Source: Aotearoamyces nothofagi
Lineage: Eukaryota > Ascomycota > Leotiomycetes > Leotiales > Tympanidaceae
Direction: 5' to 3'
Length of the DNA: 64,000 nucleotides
Assembly (NCBI GenBank): GCA_015345905.1
Contig: JADDTR010000012.1
Coordinates: forward strand, 380,578 to 444,577
Numbering within the stretch: position 1 is the first letter of the stretch; the number at the start of each line of letters is the position of its first letter. A program made the translations under genes and the position numbers. Below, one piece after another: positions 46,359-57,513 of this stretch. The notes under the pieces are model-generated. The model did no database searches, was not told the DNA's origin, and saw only the letters and a program-made list of their open reading frames with translations.

Positions 46359-47461
46359 TCATTGGTATACCACCTTTTCAAAGACACCCCTATAGAACTT
46401 CTCGCCAACATCAGGATGGCTTTTTATTTTTGTCCGTAACTGCCACTCTCCCCAAGTATCCACCTCGCCTCTCAGAAATGCCGAATCAATCCCACTCGCA
46501 ACCTCTTCCCTTTCAACGCCCTCCTTCAATCTGGGCCAGAGCGTTTCAAAATCTGACTTCCTCAAATCGCCTCTCACGCCTTGGAAGAACGGTACACTAT
46601 ACCTCTGCACCTGACTAGACTGTACTCTATGCGTCGTCGCCCGGCATAACCCGCCACTGACAACCTCAAATGCCTGTCCGATATTGACGACAAATGTACC
46701 AGGGATGCTTGGAACATCAATCCATTCTCCGAGACGGTTGAGGGCTTGAAGTCCGCCGACTGGAGGTGGCGATGCCTGGAGGAGGAAAGTCCACCATCCA
46801 GAAGAGTCTTTGTGTGGTCCCACGCCTTGAATGGCACTGCCTGTAGAAGATGGAGTTGGTGCGTATCGGACCAACTTGAGTCTATGCTGTGGAGAGAGAT
46901 AAGAATGCAGCGTTAAAGCTGGCAGGTTGAGTGCTTCTTCAACGAGAAGAAGAAACGACTCAGAAAGCTCTGTCAGCTCTGATATGTATCTCTCAATGAT
47001 GCCACGTAGCTCTGGATATGCTGATGGCCACTGGTTATTTGTCAGTGCTAGGACACCTCGACTCAGACACATGAAGTCACCTGATTCGGCCCATACAGTC
47101 TTCTGAACGGTGGATCCTGTCCTTCTCTATAATCATCAGGAAGTTCTGTGCCGAACTCGAATTGCTCCCTCTGATCAGCCGCATTTGCAGTCCTTTCAGT
47201 ACCAACACCACTGTAACCCAAAAATTGTGCCGAGTTGTGCAGTGCGACGCCCTCTTTTGCTTCATCCGGGAGGGCGAAGAGGGGAGGAAGGGAATCGACG
47301 AGGGACGTAATGGATTCAGATGCTACACCATGGTTTTTGACGTAGAGGAATCCTACCTCTAGAAGAGCGTGTCGAAGTTGGGAAATGAGTGCAGGTCGGG
47401 TTGATTGGTCGGTCGCAAGAGAAAGGTCAAGAATTGGGATTGAAGAGAAGGCCAATGCCAT
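46359..47461 (-). CDS. Fe(II)/2-oxoglutarate dioxygenase (isopenicillin N synthase-like)
   Basis: Exons (minus) are 47461-47081 and 47030-46359, with a 50-nt intron, giving 350 residues. The DIOX_N segment is plain (IPILDLSLA, VGFLYVKNHGV). The iron ligands appear as GVGPHKDSSG (His about 200, Asp 202) and ATTHRVQSS (His about 260), with RYSVPFFQG supplying the 2OG-binding Arg and Ser. Fungal enzymes of this type act in secondary metabolism, in gibberellin- and flavonoid-like oxidations and in nutrient scavenging. The product here is not predictable. It is not a copy of the thymine-hydroxylase-like gene at 4.0-5.1 kb, as the two share only the fold. Confidence 0.9.
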
Positions 47462-48151
47462 GATCTCGTAATAAGTAGAGCAAAGCCGGTTCCCGCTTTA
47501 TGTTTTTTGTTTTCCGTTTATGTCCGGCATTTATGTGAAGTTTAAATGTGATTGATGAGGACGGCATGGTAATATGGACTTGTAGCATTGGAGGATTCTG
47601 AATGGCGGCAATTAATCACGCCTTATCGCGATAATCACCGATATTTATGGGCGGAGCGGGGAAGTTGTGGAGATCCCATAAAGCTTCATCTTGAAGACGA
47701 AGTGGCCGACTTTGAAAGTGTATCGTGTTATAAACTCGTATGGAACAGCGCAATTGTTTTTCTTCCAATACTCATTTCCTTCGAGTGTGATGAGTAATTT
47801 CATGTGACGATCTTCTGTTTGACTATCTCGTATTTTCAGCATCCCTCATGCAGCATAGTATTAATACACTGCCCTGCTCATACTTTGTATTTCCATCCCA
47901 CCAGAATATAGCTCCGGCTCTCGAAATATAGAGGTACCCGATTAATCCTTAATGAATCTTGACTCCGTTCGACTTCTTTTCTACGCCATCCTTTGCAAGC
48001 CCATCATAAATTTGGCAGACCGCCAGTTACCGTAGATACGACTATACCATATTCGTATGCTCCTTCTGTAGGAGTCCGTCCTCGAAGGTATAGAGGCATG
48101 GAATTATATACACATGTAAAATAAATATCATTCTCGAGATTGTTCCGGGAT
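47462..48151. other. Intergenic, AT-rich
   Basis: 690 bp between two minus-strand genes. Only short frames without features. No gene is seen. Confidence 0.65.
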
Positions 48152-50691
48152 CTACTCCCATAGGGAAGCATCGACATCCCAGCCACCAAGAATATCGAAG
48201 TCAAACCCATCCATTGATGGCACCGACGGATCAAATGCCTGTCTTGTGTCTCAGTAGATGCACGTGAAGTATACGAGGTGGCTCTGGGAACAAAGTACGT
48301 ACAGGAAAGAACTGATCAACAATCGGCGGCTGGTTGTAAACCACTGACAGGCCTTCATTAGCAGCAACTGGCAACCCAACTGCTGAAAACTGTTGCACCT
48401 TGACAATTAGCAAGGCATTCCCGTTGAAGTTGTACAGCTTTCCCGCTTACCTCACTCGGCCCGTTTTGTGTAGGGGCAATATCCCTTTGAGGTGGATGTA
48501 ACTGATACTGTAGTTTCGAAATTGCATCTGCTGCTTGCTGTTTGTGAATCTCAGACTGCAGTGGGAAAAGTCTTGTCTTCACCATCGCGAAAACAATCGA
48601 AAGGAAAGCATACTCCTTTAAGGATTTGCTGCCATGGCTGATCTTGGCATCTAACATCTCGAGTGCTCTTTCTACAACCTGCTGGCTAGCCTTCTGATAG
48701 GGAGATAGGTATAAAGACTGTCCATCGTTTCGCTCGAAGCCCTGGAATATTGATCCAGATCGATCTAAGCTGGCGAGGGAAAGACCATGACAGATTACCA
48801 AGCCAGAATGAAGGATATCATTTCTCAACAAGGCGAGTGATATATCAGCCGATTGCATAAATTCAAAATGTTGAGAAAGCCCTGTTGTTGCTGTCTCTAC
48901 ACAAACTCCAAGGGAGTATTTGAACCGCTGGTCATCCCTAGTTCGTATCGCGAATGGCTGATGCAGGAGTATAAGGTATTGCCGCAATTGTAGATCTAGG
49001 TGAATCATCCAGAATGTCGGACCCATCAAGTCAGGTTCCACAGATCGTACAGATTGACAGTGTTGAAAATATCTGTTTAAGATCGCGTTGATCTCCCCAT
49101 CCTTCCTTATAGTCTCTTCATATGATACGCTTGGGGCTACGCTGTTCACTGTGGAGGCGAGTCTCAGTCGTAAAGGTAATGACTCTAGCAATAGAATTTG
49201 AAACGAGGACTGCGTATGGATTGACGGTGGTTTAGGCTCCGGAAGCACCTCTGCGGATTCGAGGAGGTCTTCATCGTTGATATTTAGAGGCGGCTTGCAA
49301 TCAAAGTCCGAGTCTCGGAAAGACGCTGGCATTCCCCGTTCAATGGATGCCTGCAAATCAAATTCAATTACTGTCGCCCACAGCCGTCTCTTCATCTCTA
49401 TATCAAATACAGAGGTCTTTCCATGCCACGATTCGGCTTGGCGATGAAACCCGGAAGCCATAGCTCGTCTTAATAAAGTGCCAGTTGCTGTCCAGGCATG
49501 CTTCTCTTGAACGGCATTTACTCGTTTGGCTAAGACCAATAAACAATGTATCTGAAATACCATAAGGCTGGAGGCTTTGCGAGGCATGCATTGCACCCAT
49601 GAGTCGCAGGCTTTGATCCATCCTACGGCAGACTGTCGTGCTGAAGATCTCTCACCAAGGCTCGGGGTGTTAGTCTTTGCCACGCAAGAAACAACAGCTA
49701 TTACGACCAGCAATAGCACAATTGTCGCAGAATCTGCATTTTGAGGATCCTCCCAGAAGGAAAAATACGTTTTCCAGAAGGTAGGGATGTGAAGGATGCG
49801 ATTAGTGGTCTCAAATCTGTCAATATAAATCTGGACAAGACCATCCACAACATCTTGTGGTGGAAGTAGTTGCAGCAAGGAATTTCTGTCAACTGGCTGA
49901 TCTTCAAGGATCTGTTCACATTCGTGGAATTTCTGGGGGTCTTTTGCGTTCAGAGAGCGATCCTTTTTGTTTTTAACATGGTGCAAGGACGGATGACGTT
50001 TCATAATCTCTTCTGCAAAAGGCCTGAACTCAGGAAACTATACTGATTAGCTGATATTGAGGAGTGCTAAATAGCAAGAAGAGTTATCTACCTGTGATAG
50101 GATGGTAGGATAAGCACTGTTGCCAAAGAATTGGCTTTTAAACCCTTTACCACGAATAAATGGCCGTTGACAGGTAGAAGCTCTAGACTGATCATTCTCG
50201 GAGCCACGATGGACTGGAAGAGGGACACTATTCGCTGGACTTCCTAGGCCCGTTCGGGGGCTAGCAATCGCGCTCAATGACTTCTCAACTTCTGCAATCT
50301 TGGCTTCAAGGTTGCGAATCTTCACTCTATCCTCAATTCTTGAACCATCTGAAGCCAGTGGTCCATTGACACCTACCCGAGGCTGGTATTGCGGGATTTG
50401 AGAAACAGCAAATATATTTGGCTCGCGGCCCGATGGCATACCACCAGTATTCTCGGTAGGTGCGGGTTCCGTAGATACCCGCGGCTTATCTGTAGTATAC
50501 GTGCAGGTATCTGCGTGCCCGGATTTCTGACATCGCGCGCATGATGGATAGGTACGATCACACTTGAGCTTTCTACGACGACAGTCGAAGCATGACAAAG
50601 CAGTCCTTCTCCTCTTTCGGACTTGTGACTGGGGGCTTGGCTCCCTGTCCCCAGAGGAATACTCTGAGTTGGCCACGTTAGGGGCCGACAT
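48152..50691 (-). CDS. Zn2Cys6 fungal transcription factor with fungal_trans domain
   Basis: Exons (minus) are 50691-50092, 50037-48451, 48398-48303 and 48238-48152; introns are 54, 52 and 64 nt, giving 789 residues. The binuclear zinc cluster lies at about residues 30-62: ALSCFDCRRRKLKCDR, PSCARC, then the last Cys in DTCTY. A coiled-coil stretch (KIRNLEAKIAEVEKSL) follows, as in dimeric family members. The middle region (LLRRAMASGFHRQ, MKRRLWATVIEFD) is the fungal_trans domain. The two last short exons give a Pro/acidic end with MDGFDFDILGGWD, common at the C terminus of this group. Two CACGTG boxes (50768, 50843) lie upstream. The MFS gene behind it is a plausible target. Confidence 0.92.
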
Positions 50692-51304
50692 CAGAACTAG
50701 AAGGCACAATAAATTCGGGACAGCATAGGTGGTACTTAGAATGTTGAAGTTGAGACAGATATACAAGCACGTGGGTTACTCGTCACGAGATGTATGCCTG
50801 TCAGATTGTTCGCGTAAAGCGAGCCGGGAATCTTAATTCAATCACGTGAGATACATGTTTATTTCAGCCACCTATATCACCACGAGCGCCACCAGAGACC
50901 ACGAGTAAGTGAACAGCCCGATAGCTAAGTCCACATTTCAAATTTAGAGTCGAGCAATTCGATAAATTAGGACATATAGATATATACCATTTTGTCTCCA
51001 ACTTATGTGATATTACCATCCTCTTTTTGTAAGTGTCCTCTATACTACAATCTTTTGAATGCTGCCAAAATGCATCTACATTGAGTAGAAAACAACGAAC
51101 CACTGCTTCTGGATGGCCCAGTATATATTATCATCGCAACTCTACAGAATACTTTGATCCAGAAAGGGAGACAATGCCAAGTCTATTAGTTAAAGGTAGA
51201 TATGATAAATGCAAGACCTCTTGATATCGATATGAATAATGCTATAAATTACTAATAATACATGTCTGTTTATAGGTATACAATCTCATCACATGCTTCT
51301 GATA
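50692..51304. other. Intergenic between regulator and MFS gene
   Basis: About 610 bp of mostly AT-rich DNA with two CACGTG boxes close to the regulator. No gene is seen. Confidence 0.65.
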
Positions 51305-52981
51305 CTACTCCCCAGTTTGCGTCTGCGCAAGTTTCGATCTTTGTCGCAACACATGACCATACTTGAACATTACGAACGGGATAAAGGTCAGAACTGTGGC
51401 GACCAAGGCGAGTAATAAACCGGCATATTGACTTCCGAGGTTGGTAAAAAACTGCGTTGCGAAAAGCGGTGCCACAGCTGCCAAGGTATTTCTCATTAAA
51501 CCCTGTCCAGCAATCGCAGACGAAGAGTTCTCTCCATAGCAATCGGCGGTAAAGCTATAGCAGGATTCGAAGATGAAGAAAATGCCCATGGCAATGGGTG
51601 CCAGGGCAATTGTTGGTGCAATCCAGGGCAGGTATCCATATTGCGTGAAAGAATAGATGAAGAGGCCGATTGGGAGACAGATAGCACCGCACATGGCCCC
51701 GTAGAGGCGCGATTCCGGAACGACTTGACGGTCAGGGGAAGCCGTGATTGCTTCATATTTACGCATTTGAAAGAAGTTTAGGCCGAACCCGATAGTCGTG
51801 CCGATACAGAGCGAGATGTACGGCAGACCTGCAACGCCCTCGCCCCAGCCTCGCTTGTCTTCGAAAGTGATAGGGATCACGGACAGGAAGAGGAATGTGA
51901 CGAACCAGGCGAATGCAATCCAGAGCCCAAAGGCGAAGACAACAGGTTCTGTCACCAGCATGTGGACTGCCTTCACTGACGAGCTGTGCAACATCTCTTT
52001 AACGTCTCGTGCCTCGAGATCCATCTGCGCCTTGTATCGTTCATCTCCGGTTGCCGCACGCAGTTTTTGGGCACGCTGATGAAGGAAGACTCCTCCGCGA
52101 GTCTCCCGTAGGTATATGAAAGTAATGACAAAGAGAGGGATGTTTGCCAGGCCTTGGATTCCTTCAATCCATCTCCATCCAATCGTCTCATCGATAAAAC
52201 CAGCATAGATAGGAGCGGCAACGGTTCCGAGAATTGCAATGTAAGAGAAAATTGCCATAGGCAATGACCGCGACTCAGGAAGGTACATGTCGCTGAATGT
52301 ACCACCGACTAGGATTGTGCCAACACAGCCAAAGAGACCTTGGAATACACGCATGACGAGAATGGTTGCGATGTTTCTGCCCAAGGCCAAGCCTATGAAG
52401 GTGATGATGAAAAGCCCATATGCTCCGACATAGATGATTTTTCGGCCGACTAGCTCGCAAAACGGTGCGAGGAAAAGCGGTGCTACTGCGCAGGCGATAT
52501 TGAATAAGAACAGTCCCAATTGTCCAAGTTCGGTAGACACGCCAAAGTCGTCTGTCATGCTTGTTATTCCGCTACTGTATGCTGTTGTAGCAAGACCAAT
52601 AAAGAGCGTCATAAGACACAGTAACACTGTGATGAATCCCTTCCTTCCATTACTCCAATTAAACGGGTTTTCCTTGTCTCCGTCCATAAACTCAAGTAAT
52701 ATGACCTCTTTGCCATCGAATTGTATAACTTCAGTCAGCGTAAGTGGCATCTCTATATCAACCTCCTTCAACAATCCATGTTCTAGATTGTCCGGTTCCT
52801 GTCCACGTAAAGCCTCCAGATATGAACCACCAGCTATCCGACCCTTGGTATTTTTTGGCGTCTTCTCTTGTCCCGTAAAAGGTGATTGTGGAGATGATGG
52901 TCTTGGTGTAGTATCCTGCGACATGTCATCGATGTGTTGAGCATCGACCGGCATGTGTATTTCACTGTCATGGGGCGCCAT
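51305..52981 (-). CDS. MFS multidrug/polyamine-type exporter (DHA1-like)
   Basis: A single-exon gene of 558 residues, starting at ATG 52981 (upstream in-frame codons lack an ATG). The cytosolic N terminus of about 120 residues is hydrophilic. Twelve hydrophobic helices follow, with NPFNWSNGRKG just before TM1, the MFS loop motif (FCELVGRKIIYVGAYG) between TM2 and TM3, and the antiporter-type motif region VFQGLFGCVGTILVGGTFSD. The insert between TM6 and TM7 contains YLRETRGGVFLHQRA. This set is typical of fungal drug:H+ antiporters of the DHA1 group. It may export a product or toxin handled by nearby oxygenases, but the substrate is not known. Confidence 0.93.
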   Translation of the reverse strand: MAPHDSEIHMPVDAQHIDDMSQDTTPRPSSPQSPFTGQEKTPKNTKGRIAGGSYLEALRGQEPDNLEHGLLKEVDIEMPLTLTEVIQFDGKEVILLEFMDGDKENPFNWSNGRKGFITVLLCLMTLFIGLATTAYSSGITSMTDDFGVSTELGQLGLFLFNIACAVAPLFLAPFCELVGRKIIYVGAYGLFIITFIGLALGRNIATILVMRVFQGLFGCVGTILVGGTFSDMYLPESRSLPMAIFSYIAILGTVAAPIYAGFIDETIGWRWIEGIQGLANIPLFVITFIYLRETRGGVFLHQRAQKLRAATGDERYKAQMDLEARDVKEMLHSSSVKAVHMLVTEPVVFAFGLWIAFAWFVTFLFLSVIPITFEDKRGWGEGVAGLPYISLCIGTTIGFGLNFFQMRKYEAITASPDRQVVPESRLYGAMCGAICLPIGLFIYSFTQYGYLPWIAPTIALAPIAMGIFFIFESCYSFTADCYGENSSSAIAGQGLMRNTLAAVAPLFATQFFTNLGSQYAGLLLALVATVLTFIPFVMFKYGHVLRQRSKLAQTQTGE

Positions 52982-54868
52982 AATATAATATCCAACTACC
53001 CAAGAAATTTCGATGCAAGACAAAAGAGCAAAACAAAGGGATCAGCAACATTTAAAAGGAGAGGAATTATAATCAGACTTTGAAAAACACCCAGCCCATA
53101 ATTATAAGCTTATAACTTGTCGTCATAATAATGTAATGAGTGACCCGAAATAGGGCCGTGGTGCAAAGATTCGGCGAAACAAGATCTGTGCATGATTTAT
53201 AGCTTAATATTAGCACCACGATCGGATTACAGCATGTGAAATATTTTTTTGTAAGACTGTGAAATGGAGTCTCCATTACCGTCTCCGTTGTTTAAGCTAT
53301 GTTCACTCTCCATAGTTTTGATGCTTATAACTGCCTCGATATTAACGGTGATTTTGCTTCCAGGCTGTGGTGGCCAAGGGAAAGACCAAGATAGAGTAGT
53401 GGAGACATCAGAGACAAGTGACGACGTGCCCGGGAGAAAGTGCATGTCAAACGTACGCCAAGGACACACCAAGACCCTTAGAAAAAGAGGATCGGCAGAA
53501 GCCCTCCGAAAGGCTTATCCACATGGACCCTTGAAGGAAAGGTGATTCCACTGCTTTGCAACACCTGAGTCCGTCCATAGTCCGATGGCAGAAGCTAAGC
53601 GGCTGAAGCCCATAACTGTGGATGATGACGCGTGGAATCCTGGTGGATAAGGAATGGGACTGGCAGAGAAGTCGGATGCCGAAAATGAAACGATCAGGAA
53701 CTTTTATTCTTTCAGATACGGCAGGGCCCACTCAAGTGCCGCCGTTATCGCCTCTGCCGGAACCTTAATTCTTCGCCGCCTTAACAGTAAGGCAATGGTT
53801 ACGGTTTCCGATCCGATAGTTACCGCACGTGACTGGGATGCCAGAGAGTTGCCTGCCGGAGCTCCAGTGCCGGGCTTACTAGTGCCTGCCGCTGAACAGC
53901 CCTCGACCTGCCATGATAAGCCTCGCTTCATCGCGCGGCTGCCCGTCGGGCAAAGCACGTATTTTCCAAGGTAATAAGCACCTTACTTAGGTACTTTCGT
54001 CCTTTCCCAAACCTTTGTAACGGCTTCGAACTTGGCCTTTCTGTTATATATACTCGATGAGCCTATGCCACAAGAATGAATGCATACGGAGGCATAGCTT
54101 TCGGGCTCCAGTCAGCTTCGGTCAGACTGGTAGCCACCGTGCCGTGCATCCGATGCTACCTTAGTCTATCATAATGTGGGGAGGCTATAGTACGAAAACG
54201 ACAATTCCCAGCCGGAAAGTACGGTAAAATACTCTTTCGGTCTTTTGACGTGTGAGGGATAGGGTAAACACCCCCTTCTCCATATGAAACTGAAGAAAGA
54301 GTATATATTCTAGACTAAGAGCATGTCATGATGTGTCGCCGGATAGAGGTACGTACTAAGGCTATGTGCATATACTCGTGTATCTCCGAGCATCTCATTT
54401 TCCGGACACCGGCGAATGCCTAGAGATGCTCCTGTACTACCCTCACGGCACCTTAAATAGGAAGAGTTCCCTCGTGCAGGAATCGACCAGAATTAGTCTT
54501 CGTACGACTATTCCTGCTGCTATATACAATGCTACCTACGCTTCACCAGTGACTGCACAGTACCTTAGTGAACATATCTCGGGCGACCCACAGCGGTGGG
54601 ATGCTTACAGAGAATGAGAATCATCACATAGAAAAGGTGGGTGCATTTCCCTTCTAACCCTCTGATAAATCTGACTCTCATCTATGGCTCTGGAGTGACA
54701 GGGCAGGAAGTCAAACCGTTTATAATTCATAATATGGTGTCTTCTATATAGATCTATATTTTAGTGACCTCTTCATTTTCATACTCTCCCAATAAATGCA
54801 TGCATCGTGGGAGACCTATAACATAACGCCTCATATGCCCAGCCCGAATCCCCAAACGTGTCTTGTCA
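52982..54868. other. Intergenic, 1.9 kb
   Basis: No supported gene. A perfect inverted repeat GAGCATCTC (54388-54396)/GAGATGCTC (54423-54431) with a CCGG-containing loop lies here. Short frames near 53264, 53654 and 54366 have no features. Confidence 0.55.
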
Positions 54869-56152
54869 TTACATACTTACAACCATTTTTCGTCCCGCCA
54901 TATCACCGCCCTTCAGACGTTCAAGCCCATGTTGAACAACTTCAAGGCCACCTTTCAATACTTCTATGTCAGGCAGAACAACCTGCCCTTCATGCACCAG
55001 ACGATTGAGTTCTTTGGCATAAATTTGGTTCTCCGCATCTAGCACAAATCGCTTCATCTCGACTGTTTCAACAGTAACATTTTCTGGCACGACAGCTTTG
55101 CTGGATATCATTGCGAGCGGGGCAAATAATACTGGCTGGTCGGTCGAGACAGCTTTGAGGCAATAGGCTGCTGTTTCTGTGCCTACTAGGTCAATTGCTC
55201 GTGTGATATTGTTGCCAGCGATACTTCGGATTTCCGCCACGATTTCGTCTCCGGATTTACCGTCGCGAGTAACAACATGAGCAGCTCCCAGCTTTTCTGC
55301 TAGTGATTTCGTCTTCTCGGAGGTCACGGCGATGACTTTCATTCCGCTTCTCACAGCAATTTGAATCGCAAACTGAGCTGTAACTGTGGATCCACCCCAG
55401 ATAAGAAGATATCCAGTTGTGCTCGTCGTAATCGGTTCCTCCGCGGCTGGCGACTTTGGGACTTGGAGCCAATGCCATAGTGTCATTGCGGCCGTCAAAC
55501 CTGCTACGCCTAGACAAGCAGCAGATTCGAAACTAAGATTCGATGGTATATGGCAAACTGTGTGTTGAGGTACTGTGACATATTGTTGAAAACAACCTGC
55601 ACGTCTGTCCCTGTAATATGTGCCTAATGAGCAATTAGAATATGCTTCTTAGATAGTTGTACCCTCAGATAAGGCAGACATACTTGTCCAAACACGATCC
55701 CCAACCTTGAAATCCGTTACATTTGCACCAACTTGCTCAACGGTACCCGCCATCTCCCTTCCAGTTATCCATGGGAATTCCGGCAAACAAAAGTTGTAAT
55801 CAACAGACTTCCAGTCAATCGGGTTTAAGCCGACAGCGCAATTGGATATAATGACCTCGTCTTCGTGCTCCAGAGATGGATACGGATGCGAGTCGATAAT
55901 ATCGTAATTCTTTTTCGAGGCAACCACAAGAGCCCGGTTCGACTGGGAAGGTTTTATTACTTCAGCGACCTCATCCCTGGGCTCGGAGGGCCCTTGCGTT
56001 GAGGTACGTGATTCGGAATCAAAGATATCCTGGGAAGCTATCGTTGTTTGCGGCGATTTCGTATCGAGATATGGCTTAGTAACTCGACCTTCAACCACTC
56101 CCGTCCTCCGGCTCCCACACAAAAAGCAACTGAAGAATCCGAGGATGGCCAT
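54869..56152 (-). CDS. Zinc-independent MDR oxidoreductase (enoyl-reductase-like)
   Basis: Exons (minus) are 56152-55684 and 55623-54869, with a 60-nt intron, giving 407 residues. The catalytic domain starts near residue 67 (NRALVV) and shows VGLNPIDWKSVDYNF, PWITGREMAGTVEQVG and VGDRVWT. A nucleotide-binding half follows with LLIWGGSTVTAQFAIQIA and AIDLVGTE. This is the pattern of fungal trans-acting enoyl reductases and quinone-reductase-like MDR proteins that lack structural zinc. An N-terminal extension of about 65 residues (MAILGFFSCFLCGSRR then a polar Ser/Thr-rich stretch) is not part of the fold. Its cysteines beside hydrophobic residues could be lipid-modified. An upstream in-frame TTG is ignored in favour of ATG 56152. 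Confidence 0.88.
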
Positions 56153-57513
56153 TATGGACGGCGTGCGCAGCAAGACAGGATGAAAGAAGTTGGACGGAAG
56201 CAACGGGTCTCGAAGAAAGAAACATCTTATATCAAGTGGAGATCTCTACTACGCCAATCGATGATGCAAAATAACGACATCGGGAATGCAGGCCGACCCA
56301 ACGTCGGGCAACGCCCAAGTCAGCAAAGCATATCTGGAGTGGGCATATCCCGACGGCCGGAAGACCGATTGAGATTGCATCGATGTCGTTATCAACGCCG
56401 CCGCTTAGCTCCACCAGGGACGGGGACTCCTCACGGGCCGCCCACAATCTTTCGTCCCAGAGTGGCCTAGGGTGCTGGAAAGAAGAGAGGAGCAAACAAA
56501 CTCCCCGTGACTGCTACTGCTGTAGAGCACAGCGCATTGAGTTATAGCATAGCGATGGAAATGGTGATAGCAGTGGGAACATTATGATACCGCTCAATCC
56601 TCCAGGGAGTCCCCGGAATTCCCGACCCACGGTAATATCAAGAGGCAAACTTAAGGTATCTATAGCATCCATCTGTGTGAGGAAAACGTGTGGTAGGCGT
56701 ACCATGCGATAGCCTACAGATCCTGGCAACTGTCGGCTGCATCGCTCTAATCTCATCCACACACGTGCCTGCACGTTTTCGGAGCGCCCTCCTCCCCATT
56801 ACTGCCGCAGTTATCACTGGGGTCTGATGAATAAGGTTAAATGTATATCATGACAGGAATCAGACTAGTAGTGATGGAAAAGGAGTACAGAGTAGAGTAC
56901 AGAGTACATTTGCACCTCTTATGTCACTATTCAGCGTTTGGGCTCAGGATAGGTAACAACCGTCAGTTAGACAGGCCCCACTATCATGCATGTGTCTCGA
57001 GGTAACTACAGTAAAAGTCGTGATTCTACCAAGTGAGACGCAATATGTGCTCCTGGATCGAGAAGCACAACACGTAAAGAATTTAAAGGACGTATTATCC
57101 CATCGTCCTTTTTTTCTTTTCTCTTAAGAGTGTCTTCAAGGAGTCCAGGGCCTTTATCTAACCATATCATATCTAATCATCGGCGCTCCGAATATCTCGT
57201 ATCACCAAAGAAAATATAGTGTAATCAACGTGGAAAGCTATCCTTCTATGCAGTGATCCGGCCCATGGAGATAGGGTAGGTAGGTGTAAGCGAAAACATC
57301 ACATAATCAGGAAGCAGACTCCAACATGCAGCGGCACTTGTAGAATTATCCAACGTGGCAGTGGGTAATGAGTTGTTACTGTCGAAGCCAAGAACCAGTA
57401 ATCATAAGTGCAAAGACCAAAAGGGTATCATTAAACTAACATGCTACGTTTGAAATTGTCAAAGCCATCTTAGGCCAAAAAGTGCAATTTTGTATCGTCT
57501 CTCATACATCTAG
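56153..57513. other. Intergenic, 1.4 kb
   Basis: No gene is supported. The open frame running antisense through 56048-56470 has no domain. AT-rich toward 57100 with a T-rich tract. Confidence 0.6.
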
